64,000 nucleotides of DNA, from positions 744,001-808,000 of the forward strand of contig DAINXV010000001.1 of NCBI GenBank assembly GCA_036749735.1. Reading direction: 5' to 3'. Each line of letters begins with the position of its first letter. Position 1 is the first letter of the stretch. Under the pieces are notes generated by a model. The model had not been told where the DNA came from, searched no databases, and saw nothing but the letters and a program-made list of their open reading frames with translations. Positions 18,988 through 27,145 of this stretch are shown one piece after another. A program made the translations under genes and the position numbers. The DNA is from Lawsonella sp012842085 (GTDB lineage: Bacteria > Actinomycetota > Actinomycetes > Mycobacteriales > Mycobacteriaceae).

Positions 18988-19117
18988 TTGGACAATGTTA
19001 CAGTTCCCAGGTGGGAGGGGTGTTGACGGCGTTTCGGTGCTGCAAGCGCCCTACGGCATGTCCCCTCTGGCAGATGCTCCGCAAAGCACCCAACCAGCGG
19101 AAACCCCACCTTGCCCG

Positions 19118-19843
19118 CTACTTGTAGCAGACTTCAAAGAAGTCGCGCTCATAACCCACGACTTCCTGCCACACTTCCGTCAAATGCTGGGCGGCCTCCG
19201 CATCATCTGCGGGGAAGACGCGCTCCAGTTCATCCACCAGGTATTGCACCCATCCACGGAAGTCGTCACCCTTGTGCAGATCCACCCAGCCGTAGTGGAC
19301 GAAGCGCTCCGGCTGGCCAAGATCCAGTTCGCCCCAATCCAGGTATATCCACTCGGCGATAACCAGCACCACCAAAAGGTGGGCATAGTCTTGGCTGTCG
19401 GTGGCCTTATTCATGGCGGCGTTGAAAGCGGCGGTGGTGTCCGTCAACTCCGGGTTCTCCTGCTCCGACTGTGGCACACCCAGTTCCTTGAAGGAGTCCT
19501 GGAAGTAGCCGTCTTCGTCGTCGGCTAGCATGCCGAGTTGGGCGGAGTAGCGGAGCTTGGGTCCAATCTGGTCGGCGTAGGCGACGGAGGCGCCGATCAT
19601 GGAGATGAAAGCATCGAAGAACTGGTAGTCCTGCACCAGGTAGCGGGCAAGAACATCATCATCGAGGGTACCGGCGAAGAGTTCCTTCACGAAGCGGCTC
19701 TGGACGGCGTGCTCCCAGTCTTCCTGGGCGCTTTGCAGCAGTTTATGGACGTGGCCATTGCGCACAATTTCGACACCGCTGCGGGTGACGAGCTTTTCGG
19801 TGACGCCAGAATTAGTGGTGTTTGCATTGGTGATGTCAGACAT
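19118..19843 (-). CDS. tenA: TenA-family thiaminase II / pyrimidine salvage hydrolase
   Basis: TenA enzymes release or salvage aminomethyl-hydroxymethylpyrimidine in thiamine metabolism. The 241-residue all-helical protein shows LARYLVQDYQFFDAFISMIG, VVLVIAEWIYLDWGEL and WVDLHKGDDFRGWVQYLVDE, the family core with conserved Asp, Tyr and Glu residues. Start choice: a longer reading to 19912 would run into the TPP riboswitch, whereas ATG at 19843 has AAGGAG at 19851-19856, seven bases upstream. The upstream riboswitch independently confirms a thiamine role and a repressive response to thiamine pyrophosphate. The 25 residues before the TenA core (NANTTNSGVTEKL region) are an extra N-terminal extension. 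Confidence 0.9.
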   Translation of the reverse strand: MSDITNANTTNSGVTEKLVTRSGVEIVRNGHVHKLLQSAQEDWEHAVQSRFVKELFAGTLDDDVLARYLVQDYQFFDAFISMIGASVAYADQIGPKLRYSAQLGMLADDEDGYFQDSFKELGVPQSEQENPELTDTTAAFNAAMNKATDSQDYAHLLVVLVIAEWIYLDWGELDLGQPERFVHYGWVDLHKGDDFRGWVQYLVDELERVFPADDAEAAQHLTEVWQEVVGYERDFFEVCYK

Positions 19844-19897
19844 AATGCAACTCCTTGTCAGCCTGGAGGGTGGAAGGAGATTGCGAAAACTTTCGAC

Positions 19898-19975
19898 TTC
19901 CTCCGGCGGCATTATCCGCGTCAGGTTCGAGGGTCTGCTTCCGCACTCTCAGCACCGCGTGGGTGCTCCCCTGTC
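19898..19975 (-). promoter_or_regulatory. TPP (THI-box) riboswitch
   Basis: On the minus strand the leader reads GGGGAGC, then GGTGCTGAGAGTGCGG, then GACCCTCGAACCTGACGCGG and ATAATGCCGCCGGAGGAAG. These are the conserved CUGAGA, ACCUGA and GAUAAUGCC blocks of the TPP aptamer, in order. The downstream gene is tenA, a known target class. The SD of tenA lies about 45 bases after the aptamer, so control of translation or termination is possible; I see no strong terminator stem. Confidence 0.93.
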
Positions 19976-19984
19976 TGTTGTTTG

Positions 19985-20567
19985 TGTTGTGTCTTCGAGG
20001 GTACCCCGCATTGGGGGCTGGTGGTCGCTCTGGCATTTTATTGCAGGGAGTTTTCGCGACGGTGCTAATAGTTGGTTTGCATTCTGGTCTTTATGCAGGT
20101 GTGGATAGGTTGCTCATTAATTACTAATATTTTTAAGCTAAATAGGTTGAGATTTGCAGTGCTTAGTGGAAATTAGTGGCAAATACACGACACATCTAGC
20201 TAATTAAACACAGTTATTAAGCCAATTTTCTAGCTGACTTAATCGTAAAAGTTAGCTACACAATTCAGCATTTGCACTGCTAGAACATGTTTTTTAGAAA
20301 TTAATTATTTAAAAAGCCATTCGGCTGGCACGGCCCCTGCAGAGTAGGACTTTGGAATTATTTGTCCTATGCTTTCATCTATAACTTTTACAACCAGAAA
20401 ACTTAATTAACCTAATAGTCTCTAATATAAGGCTCGATAGGGAACATGGCCGCACTCGAAAGTTTCTCCCCACTACGCAGTTTTCGGGTGCTTTAGATTT
20501 TGCGACACCTTAATGAAGCTTTGTTTCCTTTTGCCAAAGTTGTGACACCCCGTCAGGAGCTCCCCTC
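19985..20567. other. AT-rich intergenic region between tenA leader and the HemC-like gene
   Basis: About 580 bases without a supportable gene. From 20,090 on it is clearly AT-richer than the surroundings. It should hold the divergent promoters of the tenA leader and the HemC-like gene. I could not assign hexamers with confidence. Confidence 0.5.
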
Positions 20568-21632
20568 ATGGCACAACAACTAGTGGTCGGAACGCGCGGC
20601 TCTGCCCTGGCCGTCACCCGCACCCGTGTCGTGGTTGAAGCACTCAACCAAATACTTGCCGACGACGATTTTTCTCCGCTGGAAATCCAGACGCTCTCCG
20701 TCAACGGCGCCTTACCCAACAAACTCTCGAACACTGTCAACAACAATTCCGCCACTGGCGATAACTCCGGCGCGATAGTCACAACATCACTGCGGTCTGC
20801 TTTGGCCAGCCGCCACATTGACCTAGCAGTGCATAGCGCCACTGATTTGCCGAACACGAAGTGCAACGGCTCCCACATTATTTCCATGCCGTGGCGCGCC
20901 AGCACCCACGACACACTGTGCAGCATTCACGAGTGGACTTTGGACACTCTGCCGAAGGGAGCAACCATTGGTACCAACTCGCCGCGCCGTGCTGCTCAAG
21001 TGCGCGCATATCGAAACGACCTGCAGATTAAGCCGATCTATGGTGATGTTGAGCGCCGGTTGAGCTTCCTCACCACACCACCTAAGGGCGAGAAACCTGT
21101 GGATGCGATTATTGTGGCGGAAGCGGAGCTGCAAAGCTTGGGTACTGTTCAAAAAGAGATCCTGGACTATGTGAGCCAGGTGATCCCCTACTGCATTATG
21201 TTGCCTGACCCCGGGCAGGGTGCCTTGGCGCTGGAGGTGCGAAACCCCGAAACGGAAGATGACGCCAATCCGCAGTATCAGGCACTTATCGGGGCGTTGG
21301 AGAAGATCAACGATCCGGGAACATTGTTGGCGGTGACGGCGGAGCGCGCCATGGTGGAAGCGCTGGAGGCCAATAGCAGCACTCCAGTCGCGGGATATGC
21401 ATGGCATCAACCGAGCAGTGCGGGTGTCCTATTGATGCACGCGGAAGTGTTCACCCCAGAGGGGCGACGAATAGACACCTTGGGGGACATTCGGTTGCCG
21501 GCACCAGAATGGAATGGCCGTTCGCGGTGCGGATGGGGGATAACACAAGAAATGTCGGATGCGGCGAAGTCGTTGGGAACTGCGCTTGCCGATGATTTGT
21601 ATTCGCAGGGGTATGAAGCCCCACGTAGTTAA
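20568..21632 (+). CDS. Divergent hydroxymethylbilane synthase-like protein lacking the cofactor cysteine
   Basis: The 354-residue protein aligns along its length with HemC (porphobilinogen deaminase). It has GTRGSALA at 8-15, HSATDLP at 89-95, GTNSPRRAAQVRA from 135 and PGQGALALEVR from 215. But key positions are changed. The dipyrromethane-anchoring Cys in LEGGCxxPIG is Ser270 (LEANSSTPVAGYA, same spacing). The HSxKDxP Lys is Thr92, although the adjacent Asp93, equivalent to catalytic Asp84 in E. coli, remains. The GGKGLFxKE block is replaced by an unrelated Asn/Ser-rich stretch, and the RGN arginine is Tyr158. It is therefore unlikely to make hydroxymethylbilane in the usual way. An AGGAG lies eight bases before the ATG. 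It stands alone between AT-rich spacers, with no heme gene nearby. It is probably a paralogue with a new or regulatory role. Confidence 0.75.
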   Translation: MAQQLVVGTRGSALAVTRTRVVVEALNQILADDDFSPLEIQTLSVNGALPNKLSNTVNNNSATGDNSGAIVTTSLRSALASRHIDLAVHSATDLPNTKCNGSHIISMPWRASTHDTLCSIHEWTLDTLPKGATIGTNSPRRAAQVRAYRNDLQIKPIYGDVERRLSFLTTPPKGEKPVDAIIVAEAELQSLGTVQKEILDYVSQVIPYCIMLPDPGQGALALEVRNPETEDDANPQYQALIGALEKINDPGTLLAVTAERAMVEALEANSSTPVAGYAWHQPSSAGVLLMHAEVFTPEGRRIDTLGDIRLPAPEWNGRSRCGWGITQEMSDAAKSLGTALADDLYSQGYEAPRS

Positions 21633-21661
21633 GCCACGTAACTTTCGGGATTGTGAAAAGA

Positions 21662-21698
21662 AACTGGCTCTGCACCTTCGTGGTGCAGAGCCAGTTTT
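21662..21698. terminator. Strong bidirectional terminator
   Basis: A perfect 15-base-pair stem: AACTGGCTCTGCACC at 21662-21676 against GGTGCAGAGCCAGTT at 21682-21696 with a TTCGT loop. T residues follow on the + strand. It lies between the convergent HemC-like gene and the small peptide gene and can serve both. Confidence 0.9.
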
Positions 21699-21753
21699 GA
21701 AATGTTTTATCGTTACGTCAGGTAGTAACTACTACTCCCTAGGTTGTTGAACC

Positions 21754-21912
21754 TTAGGCTGCTTGTGCAGTTTCTTCGTCCACCTGACCTAAAACGGCGA
21801 GGGGAAGGACGGTGTCACGGGGGAAACACAGCGCTGCAGGAACGGCAAGCAGGCTGCGAATCGGTGACCGACGCTCTTCCTTATTCCGTTTCTGTTGGTT
21901 CGTGCTCATCAT
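21754..21912 (-). CDS. Small peptide gene, 51-52 residues, unknown function
   Basis: The minus strand encodes MMSTNQQKRNKEERRSPIR, then a hydrophobic stretch SLLAVPAALCFPRDTVLPLA, ending VLGQVDEETAQAA. A near-perfect Shine-Dalgarno AAGGAGGTG at 21917-21925 precedes it; the second ATG (21909) has the better spacing. The basic head, short hydrophobic middle with one Cys, and acidic tail do not match a family I know. It could be a small membrane-associated protein or a precursor peptide. No modifying enzyme gene lies next to it. Confidence 0.6.
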   Translation of the reverse strand: MMSTNQQKRNKEERRSPIRSLLAVPAALCFPRDTVLPLAVLGQVDEETAQAA

Positions 21913-21925
21913 GGCACACCTCCTT

Positions 21926-22566
21926 CTAATTACGAGTTGGGAAACATTAGGTTAACTCCAACTCTTTCTTCGGATGGCTATCACTCTACACACTTAAAAA
22001 ATAAAAACAACAATACGCAGGCATTTTGCAGATTTTGTTACCAATGTGACGACTTATCTGAGTTTTAACTAAGTGAGAAAGTTCACTAAATTACGTGTAT
22101 AAATAGGTTCTTCTCAGGTTTTAGTAACTACAAGTTTGCTTAGGGCGGCATTTTTACAACTTTTTAATCCTGGAAGGGGTTACTCGCCAGAAACCCACTT
22201 CTACTTGCGGAATCTTCACCTTTAAAATTGTTACAAAAATATGCTCTGAACTGCACAAATACTATTTAACATTTGCAAAGATGTTGTGCTGCGATGCATT
22301 AGAAGATTATCTGTGTTTTATTCTTGTAGCGGTTGTTATATCTTCCACTATATTTTTGATAAATGTTGTGCAACAGGCGTTTTAGCGATTATCTAGACTC
22401 TATGTGTGATGGCAATAAACCCATGATTGAACTGTGGTGGCCGTTACCAACTGCCGAAAAAGTGGCTGGAACTGACGCCAAATCTGAGAATCTCGGCTCT
22501 CGCAAGGATTCGTGTCCCAGTCGCTACGTAACCTTCTGTTTACTTTGCAGTAAATTGTGGCGGGTT
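21926..22566. other. AT-rich intergenic region
   Basis: About 640 bases with no supportable gene. It should contain the promoter of the small peptide gene near 21930-21990. The last 180 bases (about 22,380-22,560) have a more coding-like composition, and the minus strand there stays open as an extension upstream of nothing recognisable; I could not identify a remnant gene in it. Confidence 0.45.
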
Positions 22567-23835
22567 TTAGCGCGAGGAGTCCTCTGCCAAGAGCTCCACG
22601 GTGGCATCCAAAATGTGCTGCGCTACCGTCCGCTTGGAACTTTCCGGGACTTGCTGTTCGGAGCCATCCCGCCCCAGCAGCCATCCCCCATTGATGGGCT
22701 GGCCGAAGGTCTTATCGAAACCCACTTCGTTCACCATCAAAAGATCGCAGCCCTTGCGCTGCAGCTTGGCTCGCCCCAACTCCAGCACAGAGGTGTCGGC
22801 GTCCCCTGTCTCCGCTGCAAACCCCACCGTCACGCGCGGTTTGTGGTCGCTTGCCACAACGCCCGCCAAAATATCGGGGTTGCGGGTGAGGTCAATGCGG
22901 TCCGGTTCGGAGGCAGCGCCTTTCTTCAGTTTCACGTCGGCTACTGCGTCGGGGCGAAAATCCGCCACCGCGGCAGCCATAATCAACACGTCTGCAGGTT
23001 GGGCGTTCTGACTGGGTTGGGCGTCCTCAGCGTCGGTATTACCAACAAGCTCATCCTCAATGTCCCGCTGCATGTCGCGCGCACTCATCACCTCGCGCAC
23101 CGTCACCCCCGCCGGTTTATAGGGCAAAGAATTCGCACCCAACACTAAAGTAACGTCGGCACCACGCTGCGCCGCACAGGCCGCCAGCGCCGCACCCTGC
23201 AACCCGGAAGACCGGTTACCCAGGTAGCGCACCGGGTCGATGGCCTCCTGTGTTCCGCCGCCCGACACCACAATCCGGCGCCCCGCCAAATCCTGCGGGT
23301 AAGTAGCCTTCTCCTCCACCAGCGACAAAGCCATCTCGGCGATCTCGGCAGGCTCCGGCAGCCGCCCGGCGCCAGAATCCGGACCCGTCAACCGCCCCAC
23401 ATCGGGCTGCATAACAGTAATGCCGTTTTCTCGCAGGCGGGCCACATTGTGCTGGACGTGGGGGTTCTCCCACATTTGGGTGTGCATGGCGGGCGCCAAC
23501 AGCACCGGGCAGGTGGCCATCAGCAGGGTGGTGGTGAGCATGTCGTTGGCCGCCCCGTTGGCGATGCGGCGGAGCAGGTTGGCCGTGGTGGGTACGACGA
23601 CAACCAGGTCGGCCTGGGCGCCGACGTGGACGTGGCGCACCTCGGGCACACCGTCGAACACGGTGGCAGAGACGGGGTTGCCGGTAAGGGCTTCGAGGGT
23701 GGCGTCGCCAATGAACTTGCGGGCAGCGTCGGTGGGGATGGCGACCACATCGTGGCCCGCTTTCGTGAATTCGCGGATCACCATGCATGCCTTGTAGGCG
23801 GCAATACCGCCGCCGATTCCGACCACTATGCGCAT
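22567..23835 (-). CDS. coaBC: Bifunctional phosphopantothenoylcysteine decarboxylase / phosphopantothenate-cysteine ligase
   Basis: CoaBC couples cysteine to 4'-phosphopantothenate and decarboxylates the product, the central steps to coenzyme A. The N-terminal flavoprotein half starts VVGIGGGIAAYKACMVIREF, has the catalytic His region VRHVHVGAQADLVVVVPTTA, TTTLLMATCPVLLAPAMHTQ and MWENPHVQHN. The ligase half begins VSGGGTQEAIDPVRYLGNRS and includes ADVLIMAAAVADFRP, the KLKK motif and TVGFAAETGD. Length is about 422 residues, normal. I chose ATG at 23835 (MRIVVG), since family members start a few residues before the GIGGGIAAYK motif; an upstream start at 23859 would add eight residues. Confidence 0.95.
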   Translation of the reverse strand: MRIVVGIGGGIAAYKACMVIREFTKAGHDVVAIPTDAARKFIGDATLEALTGNPVSATVFDGVPEVRHVHVGAQADLVVVVPTTANLLRRIANGAANDMLTTTLLMATCPVLLAPAMHTQMWENPHVQHNVARLRENGITVMQPDVGRLTGPDSGAGRLPEPAEIAEMALSLVEEKATYPQDLAGRRIVVSGGGTQEAIDPVRYLGNRSSGLQGAALAACAAQRGADVTLVLGANSLPYKPAGVTVREVMSARDMQRDIEDELVGNTDAEDAQPSQNAQPADVLIMAAAVADFRPDAVADVKLKKGAASEPDRIDLTRNPDILAGVVASDHKPRVTVGFAAETGDADTSVLELGRAKLQRKGCDLLMVNEVGFDKTFGQPINGGWLLGRDGSEQQVPESSKRTVAQHILDATVELLAEDSSR

Positions 23836-23875
23836 TGGGTTCACTCTTTCTCGGTGCACATCCAGCTACGTGCTG

Positions 23876-24778
23876 TTACTTCGGGGGCAGTAGCCGCAGC
23901 TCCGCTTCCCCGGCAGAGGCACCCAACAGTCCCTTGGGCACAATATTCACAGACAGCTTCTTCAGAATAATTTCGCCACCACCCGCAATGTAGAGGTTGT
24001 CTTTCGGGTAGAGGGCGACACTCATGCCGGCGTAGCATTTGCCGTTCTCGGCCATCACGCTCAAGAAAAGCGGCGAGCCGGGTTGGACACCGCCGGCCAG
24101 CTTCAAGCTCTTGCCCTTGCCGGCCACACTAATGGGACTGGGTGGGAAGGGCCCCAAGGGAAGCGTCATATTGAACTTTTTGGGGATTTTTACCTGCGGA
24201 TGGCAGGGTTTCTGGCTGGTGTCCTGGGCGATCCGCACATGGGCGTACGTGCTTCCGCGGTCTTTGGTGGTGCCCTGCCACACCATCACCAGTCCAGGCT
24301 GAATGGAGACGGGGAAGAAGCGGTTATTCTTTTCCGGCGTTTTGTCGGACTTGTAGATGGGGAACTCGTAGGTGATGAGTTCCCGCTGCGGATTCTTGGG
24401 GTTCAGCCACGCGAGTCGCACCCAGGCACGATCCGGGCGGTTCTTGTTGATGTCCCACGGGGAGATACCAGTCTCCGGGTCGGGTGAGGAAGCGTTGTAG
24501 AGCGGTGGGGTTTTGCCGTCGTAGCGATCCACCGGGATCGGGAGTCGGGAGGCTCGGCTACTGCTGCGCCGTGCCTTGAAGCCACGCGCAGAGGGCTTGT
24601 CGATAAGGATGGAGAACACGGGCCCGTTTTTGCCACCTCGGAAAATACTGGTCTTTCCCATGAGGATTTTTTGCACAACGGGCTTCTTTGCTGGGGCAGC
24701 CATAGCAGGGGTCGGTGCGACTGCAGACACCGTGCCCGCGACCAGTGCCGCAGACAGGATAAATGGTGATAACCGCAT
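23876..24778 (-). CDS. Exported protein of unknown function, 300 residues
   Basis: The protein has a classic signal peptide: MRLSP, a hydrophobic core FILSAALVAGTVSAVA, and PAMAAPA as a likely cleavage site. The mature part is basic, rich in Pro, Gly and Lys, probably beta-rich, with two Cys residues (KPCHPQ and NGKCYAG) that could form a disulfide. A TAAAAT -10 (24785-24790 on the + strand) lies six bases before the ATG, so the mRNA is probably leaderless. I do not recognise a family. The gene for the similarly organised exported protein at 60,996 may be a distant relative by style only. Confidence 0.8.
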   Translation of the reverse strand: MRLSPFILSAALVAGTVSAVAPTPAMAAPAKKPVVQKILMGKTSIFRGGKNGPVFSILIDKPSARGFKARRSSSRASRLPIPVDRYDGKTPPLYNASSPDPETGISPWDINKNRPDRAWVRLAWLNPKNPQRELITYEFPIYKSDKTPEKNNRFFPVSIQPGLVMVWQGTTKDRGSTYAHVRIAQDTSQKPCHPQVKIPKKFNMTLPLGPFPPSPISVAGKGKSLKLAGGVQPGSPLFLSVMAENGKCYAGMSVALYPKDNLYIAGGGEIILKKLSVNIVPKGLLGASAGEAELRLLPPK

Positions 24779-24952
24779 GCCCCCATTTTAAACATATTGG
24801 CAAGCTAACAGAAGATCTTAAGGTGTCATGTTCGTGTCCAGCGAGCAATCACCCAATGACAAGGCGTTGCATCGCCGTGAATTTTGCTATAACTCCTGTA
24901 AGAACCGCATAAAGGGGTATTGATTTAGAAACAGTAAGGCTACACTAAGTTC

Positions 24953-25585
24953 ATGTCGCTTGTTAAGGACGTATTCTCTAACACCCGGAAACCCACCGAC
25001 ACTAAAGCCGGCTGGAAGATGCTGCGCAGCATGAACCGCGGCCACCGCTCCGGAAACAACTGGTCCCTGGATCAACTCCCTCCCCACAAGTTCCAGTCCA
25101 TCCTCGACGTCGGCTGCGGCGGCGGACAGATCCTCTCCGACCTGCACTACCGCTACCCTTCCGCCCAGCTGGCAGGCATCGACTACTCCCCCACCTCCGT
25201 CGCCGGCACTACCGCCCTCAACCACGAGCTGGTGGATGACGGCATCCTCATGGTGGAGGAAGCTGACGTCGCTGCCCTCCCCTTCCCCGACTCCACCTTC
25301 GACCTCGTCACTGCCTGCGAAACCATCTACTTCTGGCCGGACCTTGTCGACAATATGCGGGAAGTGCGCCGCACCCTGAAACGCAACGGCGTCTTCATGG
25401 TGTCCTGCGAACTCGACACCAAATGGATGGCGTTCCCGTGGACGAAACTCATCGACATGAACGTCTACAACCGGGACGAAATCGCCCACGCCATGGAAGC
25501 CGCCGGGTTCACTGGAGTCCAGGTGGTGCGCCGGCCGGGCCTCAAAGGCTGGATCTGCGTAATGGGCACCAACCCCCGCCGCTAG
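24953..25585 (+). CDS. Class I SAM-dependent methyltransferase
   Basis: A 210-residue Rossmann-fold methyltransferase of the UbiE/Methyltransf_11 type. Motif I is ILDVGCGGGQILSDL near residue 48; the acidic loop is LAGIDYSPTSV; post-motif I is VEEADVAALPFPDSTFDLVT; and the fold continues with ETIYFWPDLVDNMREVRRTL. The substrate is unknown: ubiquinone/menaquinone, lipid and small-molecule enzymes share this fold. TACACT at 24941-24946 lies six bases before the ATG, suggesting a leaderless mRNA. It is followed at 39 bases by a transporter gene with its own similar start. Confidence 0.88.
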   Translation: MSLVKDVFSNTRKPTDTKAGWKMLRSMNRGHRSGNNWSLDQLPPHKFQSILDVGCGGGQILSDLHYRYPSAQLAGIDYSPTSVAGTTALNHELVDDGILMVEEADVAALPFPDSTFDLVTACETIYFWPDLVDNMREVRRTLKRNGVFMVSCELDTKWMAFPWTKLIDMNVYNRDEIAHAMEAAGFTGVQVVRRPGLKGWICVMGTNPRR

Positions 25586-25624
25586 CACTAGCGCAACCAC
25601 CGCCACGCCATTTAGGCTGAGTAC

Positions 25625-26632
25625 GTGAAGAAAAACCTGCTGCAGCGCGTGACGCAGCGCATCGACTGGCTAATTGTTGGCCTCCTGGTCGCCATCCTGC
25701 TGGCGTCCCTGCTGCCCGCCCGCGGTGATTTCGCCACTGCTGTCGGCTGGATTTCGAAGGTGTTCCTTTTCCTGCTTTTCTTCGTCTACGGTGCGAAACT
25801 AGCCCCCAGCGAAACACTCACTGGCTTGCGGAACTGGAAACTCCACGTCACCATCACCACCTTCACTTTCGTGGTATTTCCCCTCTTTGGTGTAGCTCTC
25901 CGCTATGCCACTGAACCGCTTTTCGGGCAGGGGCTGGCGCTGGGGATCCTCTACCTCACGCTGGTGCCCTCCACGGTGCAATCCTCTATTGCGTTCACGT
26001 CGGTGGCACACGGCAATGTGGCGGGCGCTATCGTGTCCGCCAGTTTCTCCAACATTCTGGGGGTTTTCCTGACCCCACTGCTGGTGGCGCTCACCATGGC
26101 CACCACCGGTGACGTGCACATTAGCGGCAGCATGGTCCTCAATATTGTGGTGCAGATTCTGCTGCCGTTCATCCTGGGCCAGCTGCTGCACAAGTACATT
26201 GGCGGCTGGATTGTGCGCCACCCACTCATCAACAAAACCATTGACCGCGGCACCATTTGGCTCATCGTGTACAGCAGTTTTTCGGATGCTGTGGTGGGCG
26301 GCGTGTGGAAGCAGGTGACGGGTATTCATCTGCTGGAGGTGGTGCTCATTTCGGTGGCGCTGGTGTCGCTTGTTTTGGTGTTGACGTGGCTGGTGTCGGG
26401 TTGGCTGAACTTCCCCCGTCGCGACCGGATTGCAATCCAGTTCTGCGGCTCCAAAAAATCCCTATCCACCGGGGTGGCGATGGGTAGCGTGCTGTTCGCT
26501 GGAGTGGCGTCCCTCAATATTGGCATGCTGCTGCTGCCGCTCATGATTTTCCACCTGTTCCAGCTGCTGCTGTGTGCGGTGTTGGCGTCGCGCTATGGGC
26601 GAAAATGGGAGGCTGCGCACGCTTCTGCCTAG
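25625..26632 (+). CDS. Bile acid:sodium symporter-like membrane protein (SBF-like, YfeH type)
   Basis: The 335-residue protein has about ten hydrophobic helices and starts with GTG. LFFVYGAKLAPSETLTGLRNWKLH, LVPSTVQSSIAFTSVAHGN and FCGSKKSLSTGVAMGSVLF are the conserved segments of the YfeH/SBF-like family, which is related to bile acid:sodium symporters and arsenite exporter Acr3. The transported substrate is not predictable. A TAGGCT hexamer at 25613-25618 lies six bases before the GTG, again a leaderless arrangement. Confidence 0.88.
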   Translation: MKKNLLQRVTQRIDWLIVGLLVAILLASLLPARGDFATAVGWISKVFLFLLFFVYGAKLAPSETLTGLRNWKLHVTITTFTFVVFPLFGVALRYATEPLFGQGLALGILYLTLVPSTVQSSIAFTSVAHGNVAGAIVSASFSNILGVFLTPLLVALTMATTGDVHISGSMVLNIVVQILLPFILGQLLHKYIGGWIVRHPLINKTIDRGTIWLIVYSSFSDAVVGGVWKQVTGIHLLEVVLISVALVSLVLVLTWLVSGWLNFPRRDRIAIQFCGSKKSLSTGVAMGSVLFAGVASLNIGMLLLPLMIFHLFQLLLCAVLASRYGRKWEAAHASA

Positions 26633-26655
26633 CCAAAAATCGGTACGCTGAAGAT

Positions 26656-27069
26656 ATGCGCACCCTTTTGAATATTATTTGGCTACTGCTGGGCGGCATC
26701 TGGCTGGCTGCCGGCTATGTTCTTTTCGGCATTGTGGCCTGCCTGCTTGTTGTGACGTTCCCCGCCGGTGTGGCCTCCTTCCGGATGGCCCGCTACGCAC
26801 TGTGGCCTTTCGGCCGCGACGTGGTGGAGAAGCCGAGCGCTGGTGCCGGCTCCACCTTCATGAACGTGGTGTGGTTCCTGGTGGCTGGCCTGTGGCTCGC
26901 CCTGGAGCACATTTCCACTGCTGCCCTGCAAGCAATCACCATTGTGGGTATCCCGATGGCGATCGCAAACGTCAAAATGATCCCCGTCACCTGCTTCCCC
27001 TTCGGAAAGAAGATTGTGAAGAGCGGCCAGGTTCCCGCCGGCTACCGAGTGGTGTACAGCCAGCGCTAA
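26656..27069 (+). CDS. YccF-family inner membrane protein
   Basis: A 137-residue membrane protein with two repeats of the YccF (DUF307) motif: the first covers LLNIIWLLLGGIWLAAGY, then GVASFRMARYALWPFGR; the second covers MNVVWFLVAGLWLALEH, then GIPMAIANVKMIPVTCFPFG. The function of the family is unknown. I chose ATG at 26656 because the family starts at MRTLLNIIW; TACGCT at 26644-26649 sits six bases upstream. A longer reading would overlap the transporter gene in another frame. Confidence 0.9.
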   Translation: MRTLLNIIWLLLGGIWLAAGYVLFGIVACLLVVTFPAGVASFRMARYALWPFGRDVVEKPSAGAGSTFMNVVWFLVAGLWLALEHISTAALQAITIVGIPMAIANVKMIPVTCFPFGKKIVKSGQVPAGYRVVYSQR

Positions 27070-27145
27070 TCGTCCCCCTCCCCCCGGGGAAAGCTGCCCA
27101 ACCATAGCTACAGGCTAAACAACCAGCAGGCTATTAACCTGCAGC

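Noticed and set aside
18181..19026. Open frame on the + strand opposite the SDR gene
   Set aside because: The minus strand has all SDR motifs; the + strand product has none.
19844..19912. Longer tenA start at 19912
   Set aside because: The extra codons lie inside the TPP aptamer; the ATG at 19843 has a good Shine-Dalgarno.
22400..22684. Possible 94-residue gene on the minus strand before coaBC
   Set aside because: It overlaps the 3' end of coaBC in another frame and shows no recognisable motif or ribosome binding site; the open frame alone is weak support.
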